Shown one piece after another: positions 55,725 to 64,000 of a DNA stretch of 64,000 nucleotides. The stretch's first letter is position 1. The number at the start of each line of letters is the position of its first letter. Origin of the DNA: an uncultured Paracoccaceae bacterium (GTDB lineage Bacteria > Pseudomonadota > Alphaproteobacteria > Rhodobacterales > Rhodobacteraceae); contig CAKSTR010000006.1 of assembly GCA_934500835.1 (NCBI GenBank), positions 124,001 to 188,000 on the forward strand, given 5' to 3'. The translations under genes were made by a program, and so were the position numbers. Below the pieces are notes generated by a model, which did not search any database, was not told the origin of the DNA, and saw nothing but the letters and a program-made list of their open reading frames with translations.

Positions 55725-56353
55725 GAAGTTCCGCCGGTCAGTTGCTTCCAGGTCGGCCGCGCCAGGCTGAACGTGTCCCGGCTGCGCACATAGTCGCTGC
55801 CGAAAGAGCGTGCCACAAGATCCAGCGCCGGCGTGTCGATATGCGCCCGCTCGGCATCCAGCAGGAAGCGGTCCTCGATATGCACTGCCAGCACCCGGCC
55901 GATCACCACGGTCTGGTTCGGCCCGGTCACCACCGATGACAGCGCCCGGCATTCATAGCTGACCGGGCTGTCGGCGATCCGGGGCGGCGCGACATGCTGC
56001 GAGGGCGCCGTCGCCACCCCCGCAAAGGCCAGTTCGTCCACTCCGCGCGGCGCGTCGGCCGAGGTCACGTTCATCACCTCCACCAGCCGTTCGGGCACCA
56101 GATTGACCACGAACTCCCCGGTGTCGAGGATGTTCCTTGCGGTATCCTTGAACCCGCGGTCCGGCGCCTTCATCAGCCCCAGCGCAATGGTGGGCGGGGC
56201 AGAGCCCATCACGTTGAAGAAGGAATAGGGCGCTGCGTTCAGCGCACCATCGGTGCCCTTGGTCACGACCCAGGCAATCGGGCGCGGAATCGTGGTCGCC
56301 GCCAGAAGCTTGTAGGCGATCGGCTCGGCCACCTCGTCCAGATCGTATCGCAT
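55721..56353 (-). CDS. flavin reductase family protein (second)
   Basis: A 210-residue split-barrel flavoprotein related to the flavin-reductase-like domain family: IPRPIAWVVTKGTDGALNAAPYS (core IPRPIAWV), TGEFVVNLVPERL, VIGRVLAVHIEDRFL. It precedes the NicX-like operon in the same direction with 119 bases and a palindrome between, so it may be a separate transcript. It could serve the same monooxygenase as the reductase at 49392. Confidence 0.88.
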   Translation of the reverse strand: MRYDLDEVAEPIAYKLLAATTIPRPIAWVVTKGTDGALNAAPYSFFNVMGSAPPTIALGLMKAPDRGFKDTARNILDTGEFVVNLVPERLVEVMNVTSADAPRGVDELAFAGVATAPSQHVAPPRIADSPVSYECRALSSVVTGPNQTVVIGRVLAVHIEDRFLLDAERAHIDTPALDLVARSFGSDYVRSRDTFSLARPTWKQLTGGTS

Positions 56354-56423
56354 CGGCTTGCCCCGCAGGTTTCCACATCACCAGCCTTTTGGCAAAGAGC
56401 GCAAGGCATCCGCAAGAGATTTT

Positions 56424-56444
56424 CGATAATTCGCAGAATTATCG
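56424..56444. repeat. palindrome overlapping the pip stop codon
   Basis: Arms CGATAATTC and GAATTATCG around GCA. The TAA of the proline iminopeptidase gene (56439-56441, minus strand) lies in its right arm. Size and position match the other palindromes, but the core differs. Confidence 0.75.
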
Positions 56445-57410
56445 TGCACGCAGGGCATCGGTCGCCTGCACCAGCGCCTCGCTGATGCCCGGCTCGGACA
56501 GCGCATGGCCGGCCATGCCCACCATCTTCAGCTGGCAACGATCCCAGCCTTGCGCCAGTTTCCATGCAGATGTCGGCGGGCAGACCATGTCATAGCGCCC
56601 CTGCACCACCGTCGCGCCGATATGCTCGATCCGGTGCCGTTCCTGCAGGATCCAGCCGTCGCTTTCCAGAAAGCCGGCGTTCAGGAAATAGTGGTTCTCC
56701 AGCCGCGAGAAGGCGCGGGCATAGTCCGAAGGCCCCTCGCCGAAGCTCGCTTCGGACTGGATCGAGGCCAGCGCGTTTTCCCATTGCGCCCAGATGCGCG
56801 CATGACGGCCCTCTTCCACCAGATTGCCGCTGAACAGCCGCCGGTGATAGGCCGCGATCATGTCCCCCCGCTCTTCGGGCGGGATCGGCGCGACGAAGCG
56901 CTGCCACAGATCGGGGAAGAAAAGACCCGCCCCGCCGCCATAGAACCAGTCCAGCTCGGCCCTGGTCATCAGGAAGACGCCGCGCAGGACCAGATGGCGC
57001 ACCCGCTCGGGGTGGGTCAGCGCATAGATCAGCGCCAGCGTTGCCCCCCAGCTGCCGCCGAAGGCAACAAAGCTGTCGATCCCAAGCACCATGCGGATCC
57101 GTTCGACATCGGCAACCAGATGCCAGGTCGTGTTGTCCACCACCGAGGCATGCGGCCGCGACCGCCCGCAGCCGCGCTGGTCGAACAGGACCACCCGGTA
57201 ATGCGCCGGGTCGAAATACCGCCGCATCGCCGGCGAACAGCCGCCCCCCGGCCCGCCGTGGAAGACGAAGGCCGGCACCCCGTCCGGGTTGCCGCATTGC
57301 TCGACATAGACCGTATGGCCGTCGCCCATATCGATGACGCGCTGGTCGAACGGGTCGACCTGCGGGTAAAGATACTCGATTGCGCGCTTTTGGCCTGATC
57401 TGTGATCCAT
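56439..57410 (-). CDS. pip: proline iminopeptidase
   Basis: A 323-residue alpha/beta hydrolase (S33) that removes N-terminal proline. Motifs: HGGPGGGCSP, FDQRGCGRSRPH, nucleophile in GGSWGATLAL, WEN, QGRYDMVCPP with the aspartate, and GMAGHALSEPG with the histidine. I start it at 57408-57410 (MDHRSGQKRAIEYLYPQ); the longer upstream frame is antisense to ubiG. Confidence 0.95.
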   Translation of the reverse strand: MDHRSGQKRAIEYLYPQVDPFDQRVIDMGDGHTVYVEQCGNPDGVPAFVFHGGPGGGCSPAMRRYFDPAHYRVVLFDQRGCGRSRPHASVVDNTTWHLVADVERIRMVLGIDSFVAFGGSWGATLALIYALTHPERVRHLVLRGVFLMTRAELDWFYGGGAGLFFPDLWQRFVAPIPPEERGDMIAAYHRRLFSGNLVEEGRHARIWAQWENALASIQSEASFGEGPSDYARAFSRLENHYFLNAGFLESDGWILQERHRIEHIGATVVQGRYDMVCPPTSAWKLAQGWDRCQLKMVGMAGHALSEPGISEALVQATDALRAR

Positions 57411-57464
57411 CAACACCCTATATAACCCGTGCAAGGCCCGAGTCGAAGTGCAAAGGAACGGCGT

Positions 57465-58199
57465 ATGGAAACCACCGTCGATAGCGCGGAAGTTGCGAAA
57501 TTCGAGGCGATGGCCGCCGAATGGTGGGATCCGAACGGCAAGTTCAGACCGCTTCACCTGATGAACCCCTGCCGGCTGGACTATATCACCCGCCAGATCG
57601 CCGCCGAATATGGCCGCGATCTGACCGGCAATCTGCCCTTCAAGGGGTTGCGCATTCTGGACATCGGCTGCGGCGGCGGGCTTCTGTCCGAACCCATGGC
57701 CCGGCTTGGCGCCACGGTTGTCGGCGCCGACGCCGCCCCGCGCAACATCCCCGTGGCCCGCATCCATGCCGAACAGTCCGGCCTGACCATCGACTACCGC
57801 CACACCACCGCCGAGGCGCTGGCCGCGGCGGGCGAGCGGTTCGACGTGGTGCTGAACATGGAGGTCATCGAGCATGTGGCCGATCCGCTGGCCTATCTTG
57901 CGGCCTGCCATGATCTCTTGAAGCCCGGCGGGCTGATGCTTTGCTCGACCCTCAACCGCAACGCCAAAAGCTTTGCCCTGGCCATTGTCGGCGCCGAATG
58001 GGTGATGCGCTGGCTGCCCAAGGGCACGCATGACTGGCAGAAATTCGTCACCCCGGATGAGCTTTATACCCTGATCCGCCGTGCCGGGCTGGACCCGGTG
58101 GACCGCAAGGGCATGGTCTTCAACCCGGTCAGCTGGCGCTGGAGCCTGTCTGACCGCGATCTTTCGGTGAACTACGTCACCACCAGCATCCGCCGGTGA
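57465..58199 (+). CDS. ubiG: ubiquinone biosynthesis O-methyltransferase
   Basis: A 244-residue SAM-dependent methyltransferase performing both O-methylations of ubiquinone synthesis. [19 protein letters not shown] is the family opening, [13 protein letters not shown] the SAM loop, and [13 protein letters not shown] the lipid-facing insertion. It overlaps the next gene by 4 bases. Confidence 0.97.
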   Translation: METTVDSAEVAKFEAMAAEWWDPNGKFRPLHLMNPCRLDYITRQIAAEYGRDLTGNLPFKGLRILDIGCGGGLLSEPMARLGATVVGADAAPRNIPVARIHAEQSGLTIDYRHTTAEALAAAGERFDVVLNMEVIEHVADPLAYLAACHDLLKPGGLMLCSTLNRNAKSFALAIVGAEWVMRWLPKGTHDWQKFVTPDELYTLIRRAGLDPVDRKGMVFNPVSWRWSLSDRDLSVNYVTTSIRR

Positions 58200-59170
58200 G
58201 GGCCTTGGCCTTGGCCCTGCTGTTCTGGGCGATCCTGCCGGTCTTTTCGATCTGGGCAGGGCTGGCGCTCTGGGTGCAGTTCCCACAGGCCCGCGGCCTG
58301 ATGCTTGCCCTGCTGGCTGCCCTGCTTGCGCTGGTGATCTGGCAACGGCTGTCCGGCGGCTGGGGCTGGACCGGGCTTGCCGTGCTGATGGCGGTGACGC
58401 TGGGCTGGTTCTTCAGCCTTGCCCCCCGGCAGGACCGGGACTGGGCCGACGATGTCTCGCGCATCGTGCAGGGCCGGGTCGACGGCGATCTGGTTCATCT
58501 TGAGAACATCCGCAACTTCCGCTGGTCCGGCCCCGAGACCGCGACGCAGGAACAGTGGATCAGCCGCACGCTCGATCTGTCCGCGCTGCAAGGTGTCGAT
58601 GTGATCACCTCGGTCTGGGGCAACCCCGACATCGCGCATGTGTTGATCAGCTTCCGCTTCACCGGCGCCGATCCGCTGACCTTCTCGGTCGAGATCCGCC
58701 GCGAGAAGGGCGAGAGTTTCTCGACCATCGGCGGCTTTTTCCGCCAGTTCGAGCTGGCGCTGATCGCGGCCGAAGAGGCTGACATCGTGCAATGGCGCGC
58801 CGTGCCCCGGGCCGAGGAGGTGCGGCTATACCCCCTGACCCTGACGCCTGACCAGGCCCGACAGGTCTTCCTGCGCTTCGTGGATCTGGGGAACGAGCTG
58901 AACGAAAACCCACGCTGGTACAACACCGTCACCGCCAACTGCACCACGGTGGTCTGGCGGCTGTCGCGGGTGCTTTCGCCCGACCTGCCGCTATCGCCCA
59001 GTCTGCTGCTGTCGGGCCGGCTGCCGGGCTATCTTGACCGTCTGGGCGTGCTGGCCGGCCCCGGATCGCTGGCCGAGAAGCAGGATGCCGCGCTGATCTC
59101 GGACCGGGCAAGGGCCATGCCGGCCGGGGTCGGCTTTTCCGACTGGATCAGGGGCGGACCGCGTCCCTAA
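58196..59170 (+). CDS. DUF4105 domain membrane protein
   Basis: A 324-residue protein with three hydrophobic segments in the first 85 residues and a soluble DUF4105 (Lnb N-terminal-like) domain containing the conserved [15 protein letters not shown] motif, with a possible catalytic cysteine. It starts with GTG in the ubiG stop. Function unknown; probably an envelope enzyme. Confidence 0.85.
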   Translation: MRALALALLFWAILPVFSIWAGLALWVQFPQARGLMLALLAALLALVIWQRLSGGWGWTGLAVLMAVTLGWFFSLAPRQDRDWADDVSRIVQGRVDGDLVHLENIRNFRWSGPETATQEQWISRTLDLSALQGVDVITSVWGNPDIAHVLISFRFTGADPLTFSVEIRREKGESFSTIGGFFRQFELALIAAEEADIVQWRAVPRAEEVRLYPLTLTPDQARQVFLRFVDLGNELNENPRWYNTVTANCTTVVWRLSRVLSPDLPLSPSLLLSGRLPGYLDRLGVLAGPGSLAEKQDAALISDRARAMPAGVGFSDWIRGGPRP

Positions 59171-59220
59171 AATCCCCGTGCCGCGTTGCACTGCCGGCGC
59201 GATCATAGGAAGGTGGACCC

Positions 59221-60081
59221 ATGTCGCGCGTGCTGAAACACCTGTGGAGATTCATCACCGCGGTCTGGACCCGGGTCTCGGACGGCCATTTCGGGCTGGT
59301 GGCGGCCGGAGTCGCCTTCTACGCCATGTTCGCCGTGTTTCCGGGCCTGGCCGCCGTGGTGGCGATCTGGAGCCTGATGTCCGATCCCCAGGTCATTGCC
59401 GGCTATCTCTCCGTGGCCGAGCGTTTCCTGCCCCCCGATGCCGCCAAGCTGATCCATGATCAGGTCATGGGCCTGTTGAGCGCCCCGGCGGCCACTCTGG
59501 GCTGGACCACCTTCGTTTCGCTGATGCTGGCGCTTTACTCGGCCCGCGCCGGGGTTTCGGCGCTGGTGCAGGGCCTGGACGTGGTGCATCGCACGGTGCC
59601 GCGCGGCTGGCTGCGGGGCTGGCTGGTGGATTTCGTGCTGACCTTCGCGCTGATCGCCGCCCTGATTGCGGCGCTGGCCACGGTTGTGATCGTGCCCCTG
59701 GTGTTCGACTATATCAGCCTTGGCAATCTGGAATCGGGCCTGCTGCGGGTGATGCCCTGGCTGGCCATGTTCCTTCTGGTGCTGACCTGCCTGTCGATCC
59801 TGTACCGCTTCGGCCCCAATGTGCCGGGCGGGTTCAAGTCCGGCTGGATCACCGTCGGCGTGGTCTTTGCCGCATTGGCCTGGGCCGGCGTGTCCATCGG
59901 ATTTTCGACCTACCTGTCGAACTTCAACAGCTACAACCGGATCTACGGATCGATCGGCGCCGTCATCATCCTGATGATGTGGCTTTACCTTTCGGTCTGG
60001 GCCATCCTTGTCGGCGGCGCCATCAACGCCGAACTGGATGAGCGGGTGCGGATGCTGCGTTCGATGGGGCGGCGGCGCTGA
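59221..60081 (+). CDS. YihY/BrkB-family inner-membrane protein
   Basis: A 286-residue membrane protein with about six hydrophobic segments: GVAFYAMFAVFPGLAAVV, LALYSARAGVSALVQGLD, YRFGPNVPGGFKSGW and LMMWLYLSVWAILVGGAINAEL. These match the BrkB family, whose function is uncertain despite the historical virulence-factor name. The start has a GGAAGGTGG ribosome site. It abuts the convergent xylB gene with no spacer. Confidence 0.92.
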   Translation: MSRVLKHLWRFITAVWTRVSDGHFGLVAAGVAFYAMFAVFPGLAAVVAIWSLMSDPQVIAGYLSVAERFLPPDAAKLIHDQVMGLLSAPAATLGWTTFVSLMLALYSARAGVSALVQGLDVVHRTVPRGWLRGWLVDFVLTFALIAALIAALATVVIVPLVFDYISLGNLESGLLRVMPWLAMFLLVLTCLSILYRFGPNVPGGFKSGWITVGVVFAALAWAGVSIGFSTYLSNFNSYNRIYGSIGAVIILMMWLYLSVWAILVGGAINAELDERVRMLRSMGRRR

Positions 60082-61515
60082 TCACAACTGGCTGATTTGG
60101 CTCTGTGCCGCCCGGAATCGCGCATGCCCCTCATCCATGGCGGCGGCAAGGGCGCGGTCGGGTTCGACCACACGGGCGATCTGCGGCAGGGTGGCGATCT
60201 CGGCCCCAGCCTCGGTTGCCGCCATCAGCGCCAGCCGCGCCGCGCCGAAGGCCCCGCCGAAATCGCCCGCCACGGGCAGCTGGACCGGCACCCCCAGCGC
60301 GGTGGCGATCAGCCGCAGCCAGTAGTCGGACCGGGACCCGCCGCCCACAGCCAGCACCTGGTTCAGCCGGGTCCCCGTCGCCGCCAGCGCATCGCGGCTG
60401 TCACGGATGGCAAAGGTCACGCCCTCCAGCACCGCGCGCGTGGCCGCCGCCCTGTCGGTCGCATGCTCCAGCCCGGTGAAGGCGCCGCGCACGGTGGCCG
60501 AGTTCAGCGGAGTCCGCTCGCCGCCCAGATAGGGCAGGAACACCGTCTTGCCGGGGGGCTGCAGCGGGCCAAGGTCGCCGGTCAGGGTGGCGGCATCGGC
60601 CCCCACCAGGCGGGCGAACCAGTTCAGCGCGTCCGAGGCGGCAAGGATCACCCCCATCTGATGCCAGGTGCCGGGCAGCGCATGGCAGAAGGTATGCACG
60701 GCGGTGGCCGGGTCGGGCTGATAGCCGTCATTCGCCGCAAACAGCACCCCGCTGGTGCCAAGCGAGACGAAAGCCTCCCCCGCCCGCACCACGCCGACGC
60801 CAACGCCCGAGGCCGCATTGTCGCCGCCGCCACCCGCCACGACGACACCTTTCGGCAGGCCCCAACGCGCGGCCAATGTGTCTCTGACATGGCCCGAAAC
60901 GGCAGATCCCTCGACCAGACGCGGCATCTGATCGCGTCCAAGGCCGGTGGCCGACAGCAGCGCATCCGACCAATCGCGCGCGCCGGTGTCGAACCAGCTG
61001 GTGCCGGCGGCATCGGACATGTCGCTGGCATGCTCTCCCGTCAGCCAAAGGCGCAGATAGTCTTTCGGCAACAGCACCTTCGCCACCCGCGCGCGCAGCG
61101 CGGGTTCGTGACGGGCAAGCCACAGCAGTTTCGGCGCGGTGAAGCCGGGAAAGACGATATTGCCCGAGATGCGGCGAAACATCGGGTCGGCATCCAGTTC
61201 TGCGGCCTCGGCATGGGCGCGGCTGTCGTTCCACAGGATGCAGGGCCGCAGCACCTGGTCCGAGGCATCCAGCAGTGTGGCGCCATGCATATGGCCGGAC
61301 AGCCCGATCCCCCGCACCGCACCCAGTCCCTGCGCCGACAGCTTCTGCATCACCGCCTCGGCCGCCGTGATCCAGTCGGCGGGGGATTGCTCGCTCCACC
61401 CTTCCTGGGGGCGCTGCACGGTCAGGGGCACGGCGGCTTCGGCCAGGACCTTCTGATCGTCGCCGATCAGCACGCCTTTCAGGCCCGAGGTTCCAAGATC
61501 CAGCCCGATATACAT
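60082..61515 (-). CDS. xylB: xylulokinase
   Basis: A 477-residue FGGY-family sugar kinase that phosphorylates D-xylulose. MYIGLDLGTSGLKGVL is the N-terminal phosphate loop, GLSGHMHGATLLDA a family signature, VVAGGGGDNAASGVGVG the second loop and LAVGGGSRSDYWLRL the C-terminal ATP motif. I start at 61513-61515. No xylA or xylose transporter is visible, so the sugar could also be another ketose. Confidence 0.93.
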   Translation of the reverse strand: MYIGLDLGTSGLKGVLIGDDQKVLAEAAVPLTVQRPQEGWSEQSPADWITAAEAVMQKLSAQGLGAVRGIGLSGHMHGATLLDASDQVLRPCILWNDSRAHAEAAELDADPMFRRISGNIVFPGFTAPKLLWLARHEPALRARVAKVLLPKDYLRLWLTGEHASDMSDAAGTSWFDTGARDWSDALLSATGLGRDQMPRLVEGSAVSGHVRDTLAARWGLPKGVVVAGGGGDNAASGVGVGVVRAGEAFVSLGTSGVLFAANDGYQPDPATAVHTFCHALPGTWHQMGVILAASDALNWFARLVGADAATLTGDLGPLQPPGKTVFLPYLGGERTPLNSATVRGAFTGLEHATDRAAATRAVLEGVTFAIRDSRDALAATGTRLNQVLAVGGGSRSDYWLRLIATALGVPVQLPVAGDFGGAFGAARLALMAATEAGAEIATLPQIARVVEPDRALAAAMDEGHARFRAAQSQISQL

Positions 61516-61564
61516 CTTCGATCCGCCCCTTCGCTGCTTCTCCCATGATGAGCACAGCAATAGC

Positions 61565-61602
61565 GCGGGGGCCAGCCCCCGCACCCCCGGGATATTTGTG
61601 CC
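61565..61602. repeat. family-B inverted repeat, copy 3 (minus strand, diverged)
   Basis: Read on the minus strand, GGCACAAATATCC leads into GGGGGTGC and a hairpin GCGGGGG-CTGG-CCCCCGC (61582-61565). The order (AAATATCC, G tract, G/C hairpin) matches copies 1 and 2. It lies between two leftward genes. Confidence 0.7.
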
Positions 61603-61614
61603 AAAGTGAAGGGG

Positions 61615-62460
61615 TCAGGAACCGGGGGTGGAATCGGCCAGCAGGGCCGCAAGGCCGCTGCGGTAATCGGGGTGGCGCAGGGTGACGCCAAGCTCCTGCT
61701 TGATCCGGTCATTCCTGACCCGTTTCGATTCCCCGTAGAAGCTGCGCGCCATAGGCGTCATCTGCGCCTCTTCGAAGGGAATCGCCGGCGGGACGGGCAG
61801 GTTCAACAGGCGCGCGGCCTCGGCCAGCACGTCTTCGGGCGGGGCGGGGTCGTCGTCGGTCAGGTTGTAGATCGCGCCGGGATCGGGCCGGGCGATCGAG
61901 AGGCGCAATGTGGCGGCGATGTCATCGACATGGATGCGGCCAAAGACCTGACCGGGCTTGATGATCCGTCGCGCGGTGCCGTTGCGCACCTTCTCGAACG
62001 GGCCGCGGCCGGGGCCGTAGATGCCGGCGAGGCGGAAGACATGGACCGGCAGGCCGGTGGCCAGCCATTCCGCCTCGGCCGCCAGGCGCCAACGGCCGCG
62101 TTCCGAGGCGGGGGCGGCGGGGGTGGTCTCATCGACCCAGCCGCCCTGATGGTCGCCATAGACGGCCGTCGTCGACAGATAGCCGACCCACGCGGGTTTC
62201 GCCTGCAGAAGCTGCGGGGCGGCGCGCAGGAAGGGATCGCCGTCTGCATCCGGCGCGGCAGAGATCAGGATATGCGTCGCCCCGGCCAGCGCGCCATCCA
62301 GATCGCCGGGCCAGAGGATCGGCGCGACACCGGCCTGCCGCAAGGCTCCGGCCTTCGCCTCCGAACGGGTGGTGCCGGCCACCTGCCAGCCCAGGGGCAA
62401 CAGCAGGCGGGCAAGGGCGGCGGCGGAATAGCCGTGACCAAGGGAAAGCAGCGTCGGCAT
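61615..62460 (-). CDS. NAD-dependent epimerase/dehydratase-like protein (YeeZ type)
   Basis: A 281-residue extended-SDR protein: LSLGHGYSAAALARLL is the dinucleotide-binding loop, YLSTTAVYGDHQGGWVDE carries the SDR tyrosine region but the usual YxxxK lysine is not evident, and VFRLAGIYGPGR follows. Similar YeeZ-like proteins have no assigned reaction. The start is MPTLLSLGHG at 62458-62460. It is separated from xylB by a family-B repeat. Confidence 0.85.
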   Translation of the reverse strand: MPTLLSLGHGYSAAALARLLLPLGWQVAGTTRSEAKAGALRQAGVAPILWPGDLDGALAGATHILISAAPDADGDPFLRAAPQLLQAKPAWVGYLSTTAVYGDHQGGWVDETTPAAPASERGRWRLAAEAEWLATGLPVHVFRLAGIYGPGRGPFEKVRNGTARRIIKPGQVFGRIHVDDIAATLRLSIARPDPGAIYNLTDDDPAPPEDVLAEAARLLNLPVPPAIPFEEAQMTPMARSFYGESKRVRNDRIKQELGVTLRHPDYRSGLAALLADSTPGS

Positions 62461-62586
62461 GGGTGCAGTATCGTGGCAAGCGGGCGGCGCTTCAAGTCGC
62501 GGCGAAGCCGGCGCCACGGGCCAGATCAGGGTTGATTTGTATCGGTCAGGCTGTACCCTTGCCGCGCATTTTCAATGGAGGCCTGC

Positions 62587-62967
62587 ATGTCTCTGACTTT
62601 TGCATTCAAGTGGAATTACGACTACGAGAACGCCGACACGATCATCGTGAACAACGCGACTTTCGGCTATGCGGCCGCGCGCAAGTTGCTGCGCGATGCC
62701 GCCGCCTTCCCCGCGGGTGCCAGCCTGCGGGACTACATCGACAAGCACAATGCCCGCGTCATCAACGGACCGCACAAGTCGGATGCCGACAAGCGGCCGC
62801 ACATGACGGTGCTGGGGAGGGTGAATGGCGTCACCTGCGCCTGCTACCACGTCTATATTTCCGCGCAGGGAAATGCCTCGGGCGTGGCGGCCGAAGCGAC
62901 GCTCAAGACCGGACACAAGAATGACGACCGGCATGCGCCGATGATCAACTCGTTCAAGGATCTCTAG
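62587..62967 (+). CDS. uncharacterised 126-residue protein
   Basis: I do not recognise this protein. The ATG at 62587 has a good ribosome site (GGAGG, 6 bases upstream). It has no signal peptide or membrane segment; it is Ala/Asn/His-rich, with an aromatic start (FAFKWNYDYENADT) and the internal VNGVTCACYHVYIS. The repeated His/Lys/Asp stretches near the end (TGHKNDDRHAP) are unusual. It stands alone between two housekeeping-type genes, with its own promoter likely. The frame is probably real because of its ribosome site and GC-biased third positions. Confidence 0.65.
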   Translation: MSLTFAFKWNYDYENADTIIVNNATFGYAAARKLLRDAAAFPAGASLRDYIDKHNARVINGPHKSDADKRPHMTVLGRVNGVTCACYHVYISAQGNASGVAAEATLKTGHKNDDRHAPMINSFKDL

Positions 62968-63068
62968 CCCGGCCCCCGCTGACAAGGCAGCCCCCGCGTC
63001 ACCAAGCCTTCACTTGCATGCGCGGGGGAGAGTCGGGTTATATGGCTGACCCATTTGACGGATATGCC

Positions 63069-64000
63069 ATGACTGACGACGCGCGCGACTACCTGCTTCC
63101 CGATTGCCCCGGCCGCGCAAGCTTTGACAATGCCGAACTGGCGGTGAACCGGCTGGAAGAGCTTTACGGCCGGGCCACGGCGCATCTGTCGCATTACTTC
63201 AACCTTGCTGTCAGCAAGGGGCGGCCCGCCATGCGCGTCCGCGCCTTCTACCCCGAGATCCGTCTGACCGTCTCGACCTTCAGCCGGGCCGACACGCGCC
63301 TGTCCTTCGGCCATGTCTCGGGGCCGGGCACCTATGGCACCACGGTCACCCGGCCGGACCTGTTCCGTCAGTATCTGATCCAGCAGATCGATCTTCTGAT
63401 GGGGAACCACGGGGTCCCGGTCGAGATCGGGCCTTCGACGACGCCGATTCCGGTGCATTTCGCGGTGGCGGGCAATCCCGGTGTCTCGGTCCCGCAAGAA
63501 GGGGTGCTGGACTTCAGCCTGCGCGACATCTTCGACGTGCCGGACCTGGCAACGACGAATGACGACATCGTCAACGGCACCATGACGACCTATCCCGACG
63601 GGTCGATGCCGCTGGCGCCCTTTACCGCGCAACGGGTGGATTACTCGCTGGCCCGGCTGGCCCATTACACCGCGACGGACCCGGCGCATTTCCAGAACCA
63701 CGTCCTTTTCACCAACTACCAGTTCTATGTGGACGAGTTCGAGGCCATGGCCCGCGCCGCGCTGGCCGATCCGGCCAGCGGCTACAGCGCCTTTGTCGCC
63801 ACCGGGAACCAGATCATCACCAGCGCCGACGGGATGCTGCAGCCCATCGCCAAACTGCCGCAGATGCCGACCTATCACCTGAAGCGCGACGACGGGCAGG
63901 GCATCACCCTGGTCAACATCGGCGTCGGGCCGTCCAACGCCAAGACCGCCACCGACCATATCGCCGTGTTGCGACCTCATGCCTGGATGATGGTCGGCCA
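63069..64000 (+). CDS. amn: AMP nucleosidase, 3' end outside window
   Basis: At least 310 residues of an enzyme that hydrolyses AMP to adenine and ribose-5-phosphate. Family motifs visible: FNLAVSKGRPAMRVRAFYPEIRLTV, of which AFYPEIR is characteristic, then RPDLFRQYLIQQ, HFAVAGNPGVSVPQ and TLVNIGVGPSNAKT. The C-terminal phosphorylase-like domain is cut off. The start is uncertain: ATG 63069 gives MTDDARDYL, while ATG 63042 has a stronger purine-rich upstream (GGGGGAG). Confidence 0.9.
   Translation, partial: MTDDARDYLLPDCPGRASFDNAELAVNRLEELYGRATAHLSHYFNLAVSKGRPAMRVRAFYPEIRLTVSTFSRADTRLSFGHVSGPGTYGTTVTRPDLFRQYLIQQIDLLMGNHGVPVEIGPSTTPIPVHFAVAGNPGVSVPQEGVLDFSLRDIFDVPDLATTNDDIVNGTMTTYPDGSMPLAPFTAQRVDYSLARLAHYTATDPAHFQNHVLFTNYQFYVDEFEAMARAALADPASGYSAFVATGNQIITSADGMLQPIAKLPQMPTYHLKRDDGQGITLVNIGVGPSNAKTATDHIAVLRPHAWMMVG

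Overview
The window is a GC-rich stretch of a single alphaproteobacterial chromosome. Gene content points to Rhodobacterales (Rhodobacter/Gemmobacter/Paracoccus-like): a Branch-type glycosyltransferase with the Rhodobacteraceae-type C-terminal extension, DUF2125 and DUF1489 proteins, adjacent dapF-mtaB, a class II (B12) ribonucleotide reductase, SecB, a FliF/FliH-like/FliN/FliP block, and an interspersed TTTCGWCGAAA palindrome. All assignments come from reading translated sequence; no database search was run. Gene density is high and no gene-free gap exceeds 300 bases. I saw no phage, transposase or CRISPR array.

Layout, left half. 1-2.4 kb: a glycosyltransferase (cut by the window start) divergent from a sulfotransferase. 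2.5-4.4 kb: ilvD. 4.5-14.1 kb: a ureide/urate catabolism locus (membrane urate hydroxylase PuuD with a cytochrome c tail, LysR regulator, UraH, a PuuE-UraD fusion, ureidoglycine aminohydrolase, ureidoglycolate lyase, nucleobase permease), interrupted by a DUF2125 protein and a small alpha/beta hydrolase. 14.2-20.4 kb: housekeeping genes (cspA, a GNAT acetyltransferase, nrdJ, a DUF1489 gene, tRNA-Lys, dapF, mtaB). 20.6-25.4 kb: a LacI regulator with a likely self-operator, tRNA-Arg and an isolated four-gene flagellar operon. 25.5-33.5 kb: a type I secretion operon (HlyD, ABC, TolC) led by its probable cargo, a 1056-residue Ig-repeat adhesin.

Layout, right half. 33.7-43.6 kb: a divergent amino-sugar locus. 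Leftward it carries murQ, a sugar ABC transporter and an oxidoreductase. Rightward it carries an amino-sugar kinase, a NagR-like GntR regulator, a SIS-type GlcN-6-P deaminase and nagA. Two nearly identical 17-bp motifs face outward in the shared promoter. 43.7-48.1 kb: a GntR regulator, then a glutamine amidotransferase divergent from a P450, glutamine-synthetase-like ligase and 2Fe-2S ferredoxin. 48.1-56.4 kb: secB, another GntR regulator, and a six-gene leftward operon: NicX-like ring-cleaving dioxygenase, acyl-CoA-dehydrogenase-fold protein lacking the usual catalytic glutamate, SRPBCC-alpha/beta-hydrolase fusion, TetR regulator, second GS-like ligase and flavin reductase. A second flavin reductase lies upstream. 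56.4-64 kb: proline iminopeptidase, ubiG, DUF4105 protein, BrkB-family protein, xylB, an NAD-dependent epimerase, an unrecognised 126-residue protein and AMP nucleosidase (cut by the window end).

The most interesting part is 43.7-56.4 kb. Two adjacent gene sets each pair a gamma-glutamyl-ligase-like enzyme with an oxygenase system. My inference is catabolism of nitrogen-containing compounds, possibly an amine (P450 set) and a pyridine-type ring (NicX set). The substrates cannot be read from sequence. Two families of intergenic inverted repeats recur across the window, several overlapping or abutting stop codons.
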